Source: Streptomyces sp. NBC_00162 | Lineage (GTDB): Bacteria > Actinomycetota > Actinomycetes > Streptomycetales > Streptomycetaceae | Direction: 5' to 3' | Assembly: GCF_024611995.1 (NCBI RefSeq) | Contig: NZ_CP102509.1 | Location: 6,882,001-6,946,000 of the forward strand | Length of the DNA stretch: 64,000 nucleotides | In this document: one piece after another, positions 32,411-40,771 of the stretch | Position numbering within the stretch: position 1 is the stretch's first letter | How the letters are laid out: each line of letters opens with the position of its first letter | Notes under the pieces: generated by a model | Database searches by the model: none | What the model was told of the DNA's origin: nothing | The model's input: only the letters and a program-made list of their open reading frames with translations | Translations under genes and position numbers: made by a program

Positions 32411-33802
32411 TCAGACCCGTTCAGGTACAGGATTGCCTGCCGCCTCCACCGCGCGCCGCACCGGCACTCTGGCCAGCAGCACGAATCCCAGTGCGAAGAA
32501 GACCACCAGCGAGATGATCGCGTCCCGGTAGCTGCCCGTGACCTGGTACGTGAGGCCGAAGACGAGGGGCCCCACCCAGCTCAGCCCGCGGTCGCTCATC
32601 TCGTACGCCGAGAAGTACTCGGCCTCCTTGCCCGCCGGCACCAGGTGCGAGAACAGCGAGCGCGACAGCGCCTGGCTGCCGCCCAGCACCAGCCCGATCA
32701 TCGCCGCGAGTGCGAAGAACCACACCGGTGTCCGGGCCGGCAGGAAGTATCCGGCCGCCAGCGTCACCGCCCAGGCGGCCAGCGAGCCCAGGATCGTCCG
32801 CTTGGCGCCGTAGATCCGGGCCAGCCGCCCCATCCCCAGCGCGCCCGCCACCGCCAGGACCTGCACGAGCAGCACCGCCCCGATCAGGGTGGACTGCTCC
32901 AGCTCCAGCTCCTCCGAGCCGTAGATCGAGGCCTGCGAGATCACCGTCTGCACGCCGTCGTTGTAGATCAGGTACGCCAGCAGGAACGACAGGGTCAGCG
33001 GATAGCGCCGCATGTCCTTCAAGGTGGCGACGAGCTGCTTCCAGCCGCTGACGGCCGGGCCCGCCCCGGGCTCGCGGACCACGGCCCGGTCCCGCAGCCG
33101 GCGCAGCGGGATCAGCGCGAAGGCCCCCCACCACAGGCCCGCCGAGGCCAGACAGATCCGTACCGCCTCGCCCTCGGAGAGGCCGAAGGAGTCGTGGCCC
33201 GTGTAGAGCACCAGATTCATGACGAGCATCAGGGAGCCCGCGGTGTAGCCGAAGGCCCAGCCCCGCGAGGACACCGTGTCCCGCTCGTCCGGCGTGGAGA
33301 TCTGCGGCAGATAGGCGTTGTACAGCACCATCGAGACGGACAGTGCGGCGTTCGCCGCGACCAGCAGCAGCCCGCCCAGCAGGTAGCGCTCGCCGCCCAG
33401 GAAGTACATCCCGGCCGTCGCCGCGGCGCCCGTGTACGCGGCCACCGCCAGCAGTGGCTTCTTGCGCCCGGTCCGGTCGGCGACGGCGCCCACCAGCGGC
33501 ATGAGCACGACCGCCAGGATCACCGAGGCCGAGACCGAGTAGGCGAAGAAGGAACCGGCCCGCACCGGGATGCCCAGCGGGTGCACGAAGCCCTCGGCGT
33601 CCGCGGCGGCCTTGGCCACCGAGGTCAGATAGGGCCCGAGGAACACCGTGAGCACGCTCGCCGAGTACACCGAGACCGCGAAGTCGTAGAAGTACCAGCC
33701 CCGCTGCTCGCGCTTGCGCGCGGCCGCCGTCACCGCCGCCGGTCTGCCGTCCTCGGCCCCCGGTTCCGCTTCGGCGGTCTTGCCGCCGTCTCGCCCACTC
33801 AT
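32411..33802 (-). CDS. MFS transporter, UMF1/Vps-Atg22-like
   Basis: This 463-aa major facilitator protein has about 12 helices, in the family of yeast Atg22 and bacterial UMF1 permeases. Diagnostic parts are YFYDFAVSVYSASVLTVFLGPYLTS at the first helix, GAVADRTGRKKPLLA as the loop-2 motif and FSHLVPAGKEAEYFSAYEMSDRGLSWVGPL near helix 11. Atg22 exports amino acids from the vacuole; the bacterial substrate is not known. ATG 33802 is preceded by GAGGGGGCACTCC. A short gap separates it from the upstream phosphodiesterase, which may share its transcript. Confidence 0.87.
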   Translation of the reverse strand: MSGRDGGKTAEAEPGAEDGRPAAVTAAARKREQRGWYFYDFAVSVYSASVLTVFLGPYLTSVAKAAADAEGFVHPLGIPVRAGSFFAYSVSASVILAVVLMPLVGAVADRTGRKKPLLAVAAYTGAAATAGMYFLGGERYLLGGLLLVAANAALSVSMVLYNAYLPQISTPDERDTVSSRGWAFGYTAGSLMLVMNLVLYTGHDSFGLSEGEAVRICLASAGLWWGAFALIPLRRLRDRAVVREPGAGPAVSGWKQLVATLKDMRRYPLTLSFLLAYLIYNDGVQTVISQASIYGSEELELEQSTLIGAVLLVQVLAVAGALGMGRLARIYGAKRTILGSLAAWAVTLAAGYFLPARTPVWFFALAAMIGLVLGGSQALSRSLFSHLVPAGKEAEYFSAYEMSDRGLSWVGPLVFGLTYQVTGSYRDAIISLVVFFALGFVLLARVPVRRAVEAAGNPVPERV

Positions 33803-33870
33803 GGAGTGCCCCCTCGCTGGTCCCCGTGGCGCGCGGCCCCCCGGAGTCCGCGCGGAGACCCGCGGCCTTG

Positions 33871-34641
33871 TCAGGCCCAGGCCCCGCGCCGGTCCAGCAC
33901 CGCGCGCAAGATGTCGATCCGGTCGGTCATGATGCCATCGACTCCCAGGTCGAGGAGAGACTCCATACGTTCCGGTTCGTTCACGGTCCAGACGTGCACC
34001 TGCAGGCCCCGCTCGTGCGCGGTCCGTACGAAGCGCCGGTCGACCACGCGGATGCCCGCCTGGGTCTCCGGAACCTGGGCCGCCACCGCCCCGACGCGCA
34101 GCGCCGCGGGGATCGCGTACGAGCGCAGCCGCAGGCCGAGCACCCCGCGCATGCCGTACGAGGTCGCCAGCCGGGGGCCGGCGATCTTCTGCGCCCGGGC
34201 CACCCGGCTCTCGGAGAAGGAGCCCACGCAGACCCGGTCCCAGACCCCGGCCCGCGCGATCAGGTTCACCAGCGGGTGCAGCGCGGACTCGGCCTTGATG
34301 TCGATGTTCCAGCGGGCGTCCGGGAACTCCTCCAGCAGGTCCTCGAAGAGGGCCAGCGGCTCGGTGCCCCCGACCCGCGCCTCGCGGATCCGCTTCCACG
34401 GCAGCTCGGCGATCCTGCCCTGTCCGTCGGTGACCCGGTCCAGGGTGGAGTCGTGGAAGGCGACGAGCTTCCCGTCGGCCGTGGCGTGCACATCGGTCTC
34501 GAAGTACCGGTAGCCCGCTTCGGCGGCCCGCCGGAAGGCGACGGCGGTGTTCTCCAGCCCGTCCGCGGCCCCTCCCCGGTGTGCGAAGGGGATCGGGGCC
34601 GGGTGGTCCAGATACGGATGGCGAAGGCGTACATGCGTCAC
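33871..34641 (-). CDS. Glycerophosphodiester phosphodiesterase
   Basis: This 256-aa enzyme of the GDPD TIM-barrel family hydrolyses glycerophosphodiesters to glycerol 3-phosphate and an alcohol. It has FAHRGGAADGLENT (first catalytic His), ETDVHATADGKLVAFHD (metal Glu/Asp and second His), WNIDIKAES and HVWTVNEPERMESLLDLGVDGIMTD, all standard GDPD motifs. No signal peptide is visible, so it acts in the cytosol. GTG 34641 is supported by GGGGGA nine bases upstream. It diverges from the MocR gene. Confidence 0.92.
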   Translation of the reverse strand: MTHVRLRHPYLDHPAPIPFAHRGGAADGLENTAVAFRRAAEAGYRYFETDVHATADGKLVAFHDSTLDRVTDGQGRIAELPWKRIREARVGGTEPLALFEDLLEEFPDARWNIDIKAESALHPLVNLIARAGVWDRVCVGSFSESRVARAQKIAGPRLATSYGMRGVLGLRLRSYAIPAALRVGAVAAQVPETQAGIRVVDRRFVRTAHERGLQVHVWTVNEPERMESLLDLGVDGIMTDRIDILRAVLDRRGAWA

Positions 34642-34750
34642 GGCCGCAGTATCCCCCGGGGCGAGGGGTGATGGTGGTCCGCAAGGTGAACGGGGGACGA
34701 GCGCGCCCCCTCCGCGCAGGCCCCCTGGTGCAGGTGGACCGGCGCGTGAC

Positions 34751-34768
34751 AGTCTGTCTGCGCAGACT
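34751..34768. promoter_or_regulatory. Inverted repeat upstream of the MocR gene
   Basis: AGTCTG (34751-34756) and CAGACT (34763-34768) enclose a fully symmetrical 12-bp core, GTCTGCGCAGAC (34756-34767). It lies 66 bp before the MocR start, in the region between divergent genes, where MocR regulators usually bind. Confidence 0.5.
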
Positions 34769-34833
34769 TCAATCCAATCCCGGCCTCCGGCGCGCCCAGT
34801 CGAGGCCAATTCGACGAAGGTGGACCGGACGCA

Positions 34834-36336
34834 ATGGCCGAATGGACCTCAGCGGTCGGTGCCGCGCAGCTCGCCCGTCTGATCGGCTCCCAGCAGGACC
34901 GTCCCGCCGCGTCCGGCTCCCGCAAACTGCCCGCGTACCGCACGCTCGCCGACGGGATCCGCCTCCTCGTCCTCGAAGGCCGCGTTCCGGTCGCCGCCCG
35001 GCTGCCCGCCGAGCGCGAGCTGGCCGCCGCCCTCTCCGTCAGCCGCACCACCGTCGCCGCCGCGTACGAGGCCCTGCGCGCGGAGGGGTTCCTGGAGTCC
35101 CGCCGGGGTGCCGGCAGCTGGACCTCCGTACCGGCCGGGAACCCGCTGCCCGCCCGCGGGCTGGAACCGCTGCCGCCCGAGTCCCTCGGCTCCATGATCG
35201 ACCTCGGGTGCGCCGCCCTGCCCGCCCCCGAGCCGTGGCTCACCAAGGCGGTCCAGGGCGCCCTGGAGGAGCTGCCGCCGTACGCGCACACCCACGGCGA
35301 CTACCCGGCGGGCCTGCCGGCACTGCGCCGGATGCTCGCCGACCGCTACACCGAGGCGGGCATCCCCACGATGCCCGAGCAGATCATGGTGACCACCGGC
35401 GCGATGGGCGCGATCGACGCCATCTGCAGCCTGTTCGCCGGGCGCGGGGAGCGGATCGCCGTCGAGTCGCCCTCCTACGCGAACATCCTCCAGCTCATGC
35501 GCGCGGCCGGGGTGCGCCTGGTACCCGTCGCGATGGCCGACGGGCTGGCCGGCTGGGACATGGACGTCTGGCGGCAGGTGCTGCGCGACTCCGCCCCCCG
35601 CCTCGCCTACGTCGTGGCCGACTTCCACAACCCGACCGGAGCCCTGGCTTCCGAGGAGCAGCGCCGGGCCATGGTCGAGGCCGCCCGGTCCGCGGGCACC
35701 GTCCTGGTGGTCGACGAGACCATGCTGGAACTCCGGCTCGACCCGGACATGGAGATGCCCCGCCAGGTCTGCTCCTTCGACCCGTCGGGCAGCACGGTGA
35801 TCACCGTGGGCTCCGCCAGCAAGGCCTTCTGGGCGGGCATGCGCATCGGCTGGGTCCGCGCGGCCCCCGACGTGATCCGGAGCCTGGTCGCCGCCCGCGC
35901 CTACGCCGACCTCGGCACGCCGGTGCTGGAGCAGCTCGCGGTGAACTGGCTGATGCGGACCGGGGGCTGGCAGGAGGCCGTCGGGATCCGCCAGGAGCAG
36001 GCCAGGGAGAACCGGGACGCGCTGGTCGCGGCGGTGCGCCGGGAGCTGCCGGACTGGGAGTTCGAGGTTCCGAAGGGCGGGCTGACGCTGTGGGCCCGGG
36101 CGGGCGGGCTGTCGGGCTCGCGGCTGGCCGAGGTCGGGGAGCGGGTCGGCGTACGGGTCCCCTCGGGGCCCCGGTTCGGCGTGGACGGAGCCTTCGAGGG
36201 CTATGTCCGGCTGCCGTTCACCGTGGGCGGGCCGGTGGCCGAGGAGGCCGCCTCCCGGCTGTCGGCGGCCGCGGCCCTGGTCGGCACGGGTGCGGGCGGC
36301 AGCGGCGCCGAGCCCCCGCGCACGTTCGTGGCGTAA
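34834..36336 (+). CDS. MocR/PdxR-type regulator (GntR helix + aminotransferase fold)
   Basis: This 500-aa fusion has an N-terminal GntR winged helix (about residues 25-95, with LPAERELAAALSVSRTTVAAAY) and a C-terminal fold-type I aminotransferase domain (about 115-480). The PLP lysine is in GSASKAFWAGMRIGW; DFHNPTGAL and VVDETM supply the other PLP contacts. MocR proteins sense PLP-bound amino compounds and regulate neighbouring or own genes. Its targets are not obvious from the neighbours. Confidence 0.92.
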   Translation: MAEWTSAVGAAQLARLIGSQQDRPAASGSRKLPAYRTLADGIRLLVLEGRVPVAARLPAERELAAALSVSRTTVAAAYEALRAEGFLESRRGAGSWTSVPAGNPLPARGLEPLPPESLGSMIDLGCAALPAPEPWLTKAVQGALEELPPYAHTHGDYPAGLPALRRMLADRYTEAGIPTMPEQIMVTTGAMGAIDAICSLFAGRGERIAVESPSYANILQLMRAAGVRLVPVAMADGLAGWDMDVWRQVLRDSAPRLAYVVADFHNPTGALASEEQRRAMVEAARSAGTVLVVDETMLELRLDPDMEMPRQVCSFDPSGSTVITVGSASKAFWAGMRIGWVRAAPDVIRSLVAARAYADLGTPVLEQLAVNWLMRTGGWQEAVGIRQEQARENRDALVAAVRRELPDWEFEVPKGGLTLWARAGGLSGSRLAEVGERVGVRVPSGPRFGVDGAFEGYVRLPFTVGGPVAEEAASRLSAAAALVGTGAGGSGAEPPRTFVA

Positions 36337-36342
36337 CGGCGC

Positions 36343-37932
36343 TCAGGGGGACGGCGCCTCGACGGCCGGGCCCTGGGCCTGGGCCGGGGGCTGGCCCTGG
36401 ATCCGCTTGGCCGGGGTGACGTCGCCCTGCCGTTCGGGCAGCAGCTCCAGCACGGCCCGGCGGAACGCCGGGTGGGCGTCGTCGTCGTACGGGTCCGGGG
36501 TGGCGGGCACCTGGAGCCGGTGCACGGGTCCCGAGCCGAGCCTGGCGTATCCCCGGCCCGGCGGGACCTGGGCCGGCGGGGTGGTGTGCGGCGGCAGCCC
36601 CAGGACGTCGGCGACCTGCTGGATGGCGGCGGGGCCGAGCACGACGCGGGCGCGGGTGTGCTGCCAGACGGCGTCGTGGAGCAGTTCCAGGTGATCGAAC
36701 TGTTCGGCCACCACCACGGTGATGTGCGCGGCCCGCCCGTGCCGCAGCGGCACCTGGAGCTGGGCCAGCGGGTCGGGTCCGCCCTCGGCGGCCGCGAGGT
36801 GCGCCAGCACGCTGGGCCGGTCCAGCAGGATCCACAGGGGGCGGCGGGTGTCCTCGGGCGCCTGGCGGCCGGCCTCGCGGGCCCGGTGGGTGGCGATGAG
36901 GCGCCGCTCGGTCTCCGTCGCGGCCCACTCCAGGGTGGCCAGTGCCCCGACCGGCCCGCATTCCACGGCGAGGACGCCGCTGCGGCCGGACAGGCAGGCG
37001 TACTCGCCGCTGCCGCCGCCCTCGACGATCAGTACGTCGCCGCCGTGCCGCAGGGCCTGGAGGGCGATGGAGCGCAGCAGGGTGGAGGTGCCGCTGCCGG
37101 GCTGGCCGACGGCCAGCAGGTGGGGCTCGGTGGAGCGGGGACCGGTGCGCCAGACGACCGGCGGCACGTCCCGGGGCTCGTCGCCCTCCAGGACGGGCAG
37201 GGTGCGCTGGACGCTTCCGGCGTCGGTGAAACCGAGGACGGTCTCGCCGGGGGAGGTGACGAACGGCTGGACGGCGATGCCCGTCGGCAGCGCCGCCAGC
37301 ACACTCAGGTCGAGCTGGTTGCCCTCCTCGTCCCAGTCGAAGAGATACTCCCGTCCGCGCCCGGACTTGGCGTGCAGCAATGCCTCGATCCGGGCCCGTG
37401 AGGCGGCCTCGCCATCGGTGAAGTAGGCCGGGTAGCGGATGTGGAGCCGGGTGACGCGGCCCGCCTCGTCGAACTCGTAGCCGCTGAAGGCCTTGTCCCA
37501 GTCCCCGCCGTGGGCGAAGAGCGGGCTCGGGTCCTCCGGGGTGGAGAAGTACGGCACGAGTGCTTCGTAGAGGGAGCCGAGCCGTTCGGTCTCGGCATCG
37601 CTGGGCCCGGTCTTCACCGGGGTGCGGTCGCGTCCCTGCCAGGCAGCCGCCGCCATGAGGGTGATCAGGGCGAGGAGCGGACCGTAGGGGACGAGTGCGA
37701 CCACGAGGACGCAGGCGGCTCCCAGGAACAGCGCGGGACCACGCTTGTCCTTGGGGGTTTCGGACCATTTGCGCCGCCCGGCCGAGGCCAGGACGCGCAG
37801 GCCGCGTCCGATGGTGAGGAGCGGATGGAGGACGTCCGTGGCGCTGTCGGCGGCCGTGCGAGCGAGGTCGCGGCCCCGTGCCAGCGACGTGGAGCCGCTG
37901 TTGAGGATGCGGGGAAGTGGGCGCCGGGCCAC
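36343..37932 (-). CDS. FtsK/TraB-like ATPase with abnormal Walker A
   Basis: This 529-aa protein has an N-terminal cytosolic stretch, two close transmembrane helices (about residues 67-100, GPALFLGAACVLVVALVPYG then LLALITLMAAAAW) and a large P-loop domain. The Walker A position reads GQPGSGTSTLLRS: the lysine is replaced by Thr. The Walker B-like RRPLWILLDRPSVL has D but no adjacent acidic residue. FtsK-like order and a membrane anchor suggest a DNA-translocase relative that may have lost ATP hydrolysis. The small membrane protein upstream (38003-38197) is co-oriented. Confidence 0.7.
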   Translation of the reverse strand: MARRPLPRILNSGSTSLARGRDLARTAADSATDVLHPLLTIGRGLRVLASAGRRKWSETPKDKRGPALFLGAACVLVVALVPYGPLLALITLMAAAAWQGRDRTPVKTGPSDAETERLGSLYEALVPYFSTPEDPSPLFAHGGDWDKAFSGYEFDEAGRVTRLHIRYPAYFTDGEAASRARIEALLHAKSGRGREYLFDWDEEGNQLDLSVLAALPTGIAVQPFVTSPGETVLGFTDAGSVQRTLPVLEGDEPRDVPPVVWRTGPRSTEPHLLAVGQPGSGTSTLLRSIALQALRHGGDVLIVEGGGSGEYACLSGRSGVLAVECGPVGALATLEWAATETERRLIATHRAREAGRQAPEDTRRPLWILLDRPSVLAHLAAAEGGPDPLAQLQVPLRHGRAAHITVVVAEQFDHLELLHDAVWQHTRARVVLGPAAIQQVADVLGLPPHTTPPAQVPPGRGYARLGSGPVHRLQVPATPDPYDDDAHPAFRRAVLELLPERQGDVTPAKRIQGQPPAQAQGPAVEAPSP

Positions 37933-38002
37933 GGGCGTCTCCTGGAGTTGTGGGTGTTCGGGTGCTTCGGGTGGGGCTGGGTGTCGCCGTGCCTCGGCCG
38001 GG

Positions 38003-38197
38003 CTAGAGCTTGATCCCGCCGAGAAGGCTCGCGAGGCTCGCGGTGCTCGCGGTGATGCTCGGAGCGATGGCGGAGCCGGCGAGGAAGAAGCCGAACAGGG
38101 AGCAGACGAACGCGTGGGTCAGCTTCATCCCGTCCTTCTTGAAGAACAGGAAGCAGATGATGCCGAGCAGGACGACGCCTGAGATGGACAGGACCAT
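38003..38197 (-). CDS. Tiny two-helix membrane protein (64 aa)
   Basis: This 64-aa protein has two hydrophobic helices (VLSISGVVLLGIICFLFF and HAFVCSLFGFFLAGSAIAPS) around a KKDGMKLT turn, with a conserved-looking C-terminus (SLASLLGGIKL). ATG 38197 follows AGGAGAACCCCTC. It lies 70 bp upstream of the FtsK-like ATPase on the same strand. Size and topology recall the small Spd-type spread proteins beside TraB on actinomycete plasmids; this is only a positional analogy. Function unknown. Confidence 0.75.
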   Translation of the reverse strand: MVLSISGVVLLGIICFLFFKKDGMKLTHAFVCSLFGFFLAGSAIAPSITASTASLASLLGGIKL

Positions 38198-38513
38198 GAG
38201 GGGTTCTCCTGGTGGGTGGGGACAGTCACCATCAGTTCTTCCAGGCTCACAGGAAGTATCAATGCGACAAAAGGTGCATACGAGTGAATCCAGGAGTTTT
38301 TCACTGGACCGGGTCACTCCGGCTGGCGCGTCCGGCACGAAGGGGGGCAAGGGTGATCATTGCCTCGGCCTGGCCCCGACATGTGCAGGTCCGGGCGCTA
38401 CCCTGACGATTCACCCGTACGGACGCAGTGCCGTGCACCCCCCTGCCCGCCCGGCCCGGGGACTGTCCACCGGGGCGGGCCATACCAGCAGCGAGTGAAA
38501 GGCGGTACGAACG
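38198..38513. other. Divergent promoter region, no gene
   Basis: These 316 bp separate the minus-strand small membrane gene from the ankyrin gene. The left part is unusually A/T-rich for this genome (CAATGCGACAAAAGGTGC, GGAGTTTTTCAC) and probably holds the minus-strand promoter. A plausible plus-strand -10 is TACCCT at 38399. No repeat or structured RNA was seen. Confidence 0.4.
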
Positions 38514-38936
38514 ATGAGCGAGCACACCGAAGGCGGCTCCGGTTCCCAGGACGTCCCCGACGAGGACGTCATCGAACTGGCCACCAAGATCTTCGACCTC
38601 GCCCGTCAGGGCGAGACCGAGACGCTCGCCGCGTACCTCGACGCCGGAGTACCGGCGAACCTCACCAACGACCGCGGCGACACCCTCGTCATGCTGGCCG
38701 CCTACCACGGCCACGCCGACGCCGTCACGGCCCTGCTTGCCCGCGGCGCCGAGGCCGACCGGGCCAACGACCGCGGCCAGACCCCGCTCGCCGGAGCCGT
38801 CTTCAAGGGCGAGGAGGCCGTCATCCGGGCCCTGCTCGCCGGAGGGGCCGATCCGACGGCCGGAACCCCGTCCGCCGTGGACACGGCGCGCATGTTCGCC
38901 AAGGCCGACCTGCTGGAACTCTTCGGAGCCGAGTAA
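38514..38936 (+). CDS. Ankyrin-repeat protein
   Basis: This 140-aa soluble protein is made of about three ankyrin repeats. The helix-turn-helix motifs are visible at TLAAYLDAGVPANLTNDRGDTLVMLAAYHGHADAV, TALLARGAEADRANDRGQTPLAGAVFKGEEAV and RALLAGGADPTAGTPSAVDTARMF. An acidic N-terminal segment (QDVPDEDVIELA) precedes them. Such proteins bind partner proteins; none can be named. ATG 38514 follows AAAGGCGGTACGAACG. A HEAT-repeat protein lies downstream, so two scaffold-type proteins are adjacent. Confidence 0.9.
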   Translation: MSEHTEGGSGSQDVPDEDVIELATKIFDLARQGETETLAAYLDAGVPANLTNDRGDTLVMLAAYHGHADAVTALLARGAEADRANDRGQTPLAGAVFKGEEAVIRALLAGGADPTAGTPSAVDTARMFAKADLLELFGAE

Positions 38937-39279
38937 TCCGCTTTTTTGCCGGGATCTGCCCGGGCCCGGCCGGTTCCCGACCTCACAGGTTGGTCACGGC
39001 GGCCGTAAATGTGGTCGCGGCGCACAAACCGGCTGGGTCATCATGGCGACGGATTCGATTCGCGAACATGACGGACGGGCAGGAGCGGGCTGGACACGAA
39101 GGGTGTCCACACCCACCCCCTGCCGCACCGGCCGCCATGGTGGCGAAGCACCGACGAGAGTGAGAAGGCAATGGTCTACATCGAGCGGAACCTGACGGCG
39201 AACGTCCTCACATGCTGTTACGCGGCCCTGTGAATCCCGATTCCCGGTTGCGTCCCCAGCTTGATTTGAGGCCATTCCC
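38937..39279. other. Spacer between ankyrin and HEAT genes
   Basis: In these 343 bp the only coding candidate is the 20-codon frame at 39171-39233. A GC hairpin region follows the ankyrin stop (GCTTTTTTGCCGGG then CCCGGGCCCGGCCGG). The sequence is otherwise unremarkable, with moderate A/T near 38999-39080 that may be a promoter. Confidence 0.4.
39171..39233 (+). CDS. Possible 20-aa leader peptide upstream of the HEAT gene
   Basis: A short frame from ATG 39171 encodes MVYIERNLTANVLTCCYAAL and ends with TGA 39233, 46 bp before the HEAT-protein start. GAGAAGG lies just upstream but only 2 nt from the ATG, which is too close for an ideal ribosome site. It could be a regulatory leader or chance. 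Confidence 0.2.
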   Translation: MVYIERNLTANVLTCCYAAL

Positions 39280-40677
39280 ATGTTCGAACCAGTCATAGCG
39301 CCGAGCGGCACGCTGCTCGGGCTGCTCCAGCGGGGCCGTGGCGACGGCACGCTGCACGCCCTCGCGGCGCCCAGGGCGGAGGCTCTGGAGGCCCTCGACC
39401 AGTGCGTGCTCCGCGACCCGCGCCAGGACTGGCAGGTCGAGAACCGCTCCTTGTACTACGCCCGGCTGTACCTGGATCTCGACGGCCCCCTCGGCGCGAT
39501 CGAGGCCCACCTCTTCGGCGCCGAGGACCTCCTCGACGAAGCGGACCACCGGACGGGCCTCGCCCTGTCCGTACTGGGCCACCTCGCCTCCTACGGCCGC
39601 GACGACGCGCTCATGCTGCTGCGCGGCTACGCCGCCTCCGGAGCGAACTGGGCCTGGGCCCTCGACGAGCTCGCCCTGCGCGACGACGACGAGGGGCTGC
39701 GGTCCCTGGCCGAGCCGGTCATCGCCCGCTTCCCCGCCACGGTGGAGGGCGAGGCGCGGCTGGCCGCCGCCATCCGCGACGCGTACGAGCCGAGGCCCTG
39801 GTGCCTGTGGGAGGAGTCACCGCGGTACGGGGAGCGCCTGCGCGCCGCCCGTCAGCAGGGCTCCTTCGACCGCTGGCAGCGCCAGCTGACCCCGAGCGGC
39901 CCCCGGCCCGGCTGGGGAGTCCAAGCCGTCTTCGACTGGGCCGCCGACGGACTGCGCCGCGGCACCCCGCTGCACGTGCCCGCCGCGCGCTGTCTCGCCG
40001 CCGTGGCCCAGCCCGAGGACCGGCCCGCCATCCTCGCGGCGGCCGCCGGCGCCTCCGGCGAGGCGGCCCGCGCCACCGCCCTGCACCACCTGGTCCTCGC
40101 GGAACCGGAGAACCCGGCCGTACTGGACCTCATCGAAGCCGCCGCCGACGAGCCCGCCGTGGCCGCGTACGAGCGCATGTGCGGCCCCGGGGCCGTCGAA
40201 CGCGCCCGCCGCTGGATCCACCGCCCCGACGCCCTGGGCGCGGCCGCAGCGGCCATCCTGGCCGCCCGGGGCGGAGCCGAGGACGCCGGCCTGGTCCTCG
40301 GAGCCCTGCGCTCCACCGTCCGCGGCGAGGGCCCCGACACCCGGGCCCTGTACGCCCTGGTGGACGGAGCGGGCCGCCTCGCGATCGGCTGCGCGGCCCC
40401 CGTGCTGCGGCACATCTACCGCGAAACGGCCTCGTCCCACCTGCGCGGCCGGGCCGCCCGGGCCCTGGCCAGCACCGACCCCTCCTTCGCGGCGGGCTTC
40501 GCCGTCGAATGCCTGTGGGACTGCGAGGAGACCACCCGCGAGGTGGCGGCCCACCACGCCGAGACCGCCGACGCCCGCGTCGCGCCCCGGCTGCGCCGCC
40601 TGGCCGCCGATCCGGCGGAGGAGGAGGACGTCCAGTCGGCCGTCCGGAGCCGGATCGCGCCGGAATCGGCGGTGTAG
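39280..40677 (+). CDS. HEAT-repeat protein
   Basis: This 465-aa all-helical protein has Ala-rich paired helices through most of its length, such as TGLALSVLGHLASYGRDDALMLLRGYAA, GRAARALASTDPSFAAGFAVECLWD and TREVAAHHAETADARVAPRLRRLAAD. HEAT-like repeats are clearest from about residue 230 onward. It has no catalytic motif and is probably a protein-interaction scaffold. ATG 39280 follows TTTGAGG. A strong terminator follows 55 bp after its stop. Confidence 0.82.
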   Translation: MFEPVIAPSGTLLGLLQRGRGDGTLHALAAPRAEALEALDQCVLRDPRQDWQVENRSLYYARLYLDLDGPLGAIEAHLFGAEDLLDEADHRTGLALSVLGHLASYGRDDALMLLRGYAASGANWAWALDELALRDDDEGLRSLAEPVIARFPATVEGEARLAAAIRDAYEPRPWCLWEESPRYGERLRAARQQGSFDRWQRQLTPSGPRPGWGVQAVFDWAADGLRRGTPLHVPAARCLAAVAQPEDRPAILAAAAGASGEAARATALHHLVLAEPENPAVLDLIEAAADEPAVAAYERMCGPGAVERARRWIHRPDALGAAAAAILAARGGAEDAGLVLGALRSTVRGEGPDTRALYALVDGAGRLAIGCAAPVLRHIYRETASSHLRGRAARALASTDPSFAAGFAVECLWDCEETTREVAAHHAETADARVAPRLRRLAADPAEEEDVQSAVRSRIAPESAV

Positions 40678-40731
40678 GGGAGACCACGACGGGCGGCAGG
40701 GCGGGGCGGACGCCGACCCGGGCCTGACGCA

Positions 40732-40762
40732 CCTCGCCCCGGCCGGTGCGGCCGGGGCGAGG
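40732..40762. terminator. Bidirectional terminator after the HEAT gene
   Basis: CCTCGCCCCGGCC (40732-40744) pairs perfectly with GGCCGGGGCGAGG (40750-40762) around 5 nt. It lies between the HEAT gene and the convergent membrane-protein gene ending at 40772. Confidence 0.9.
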
Positions 40763-40771
40763 CGTTCGCGG

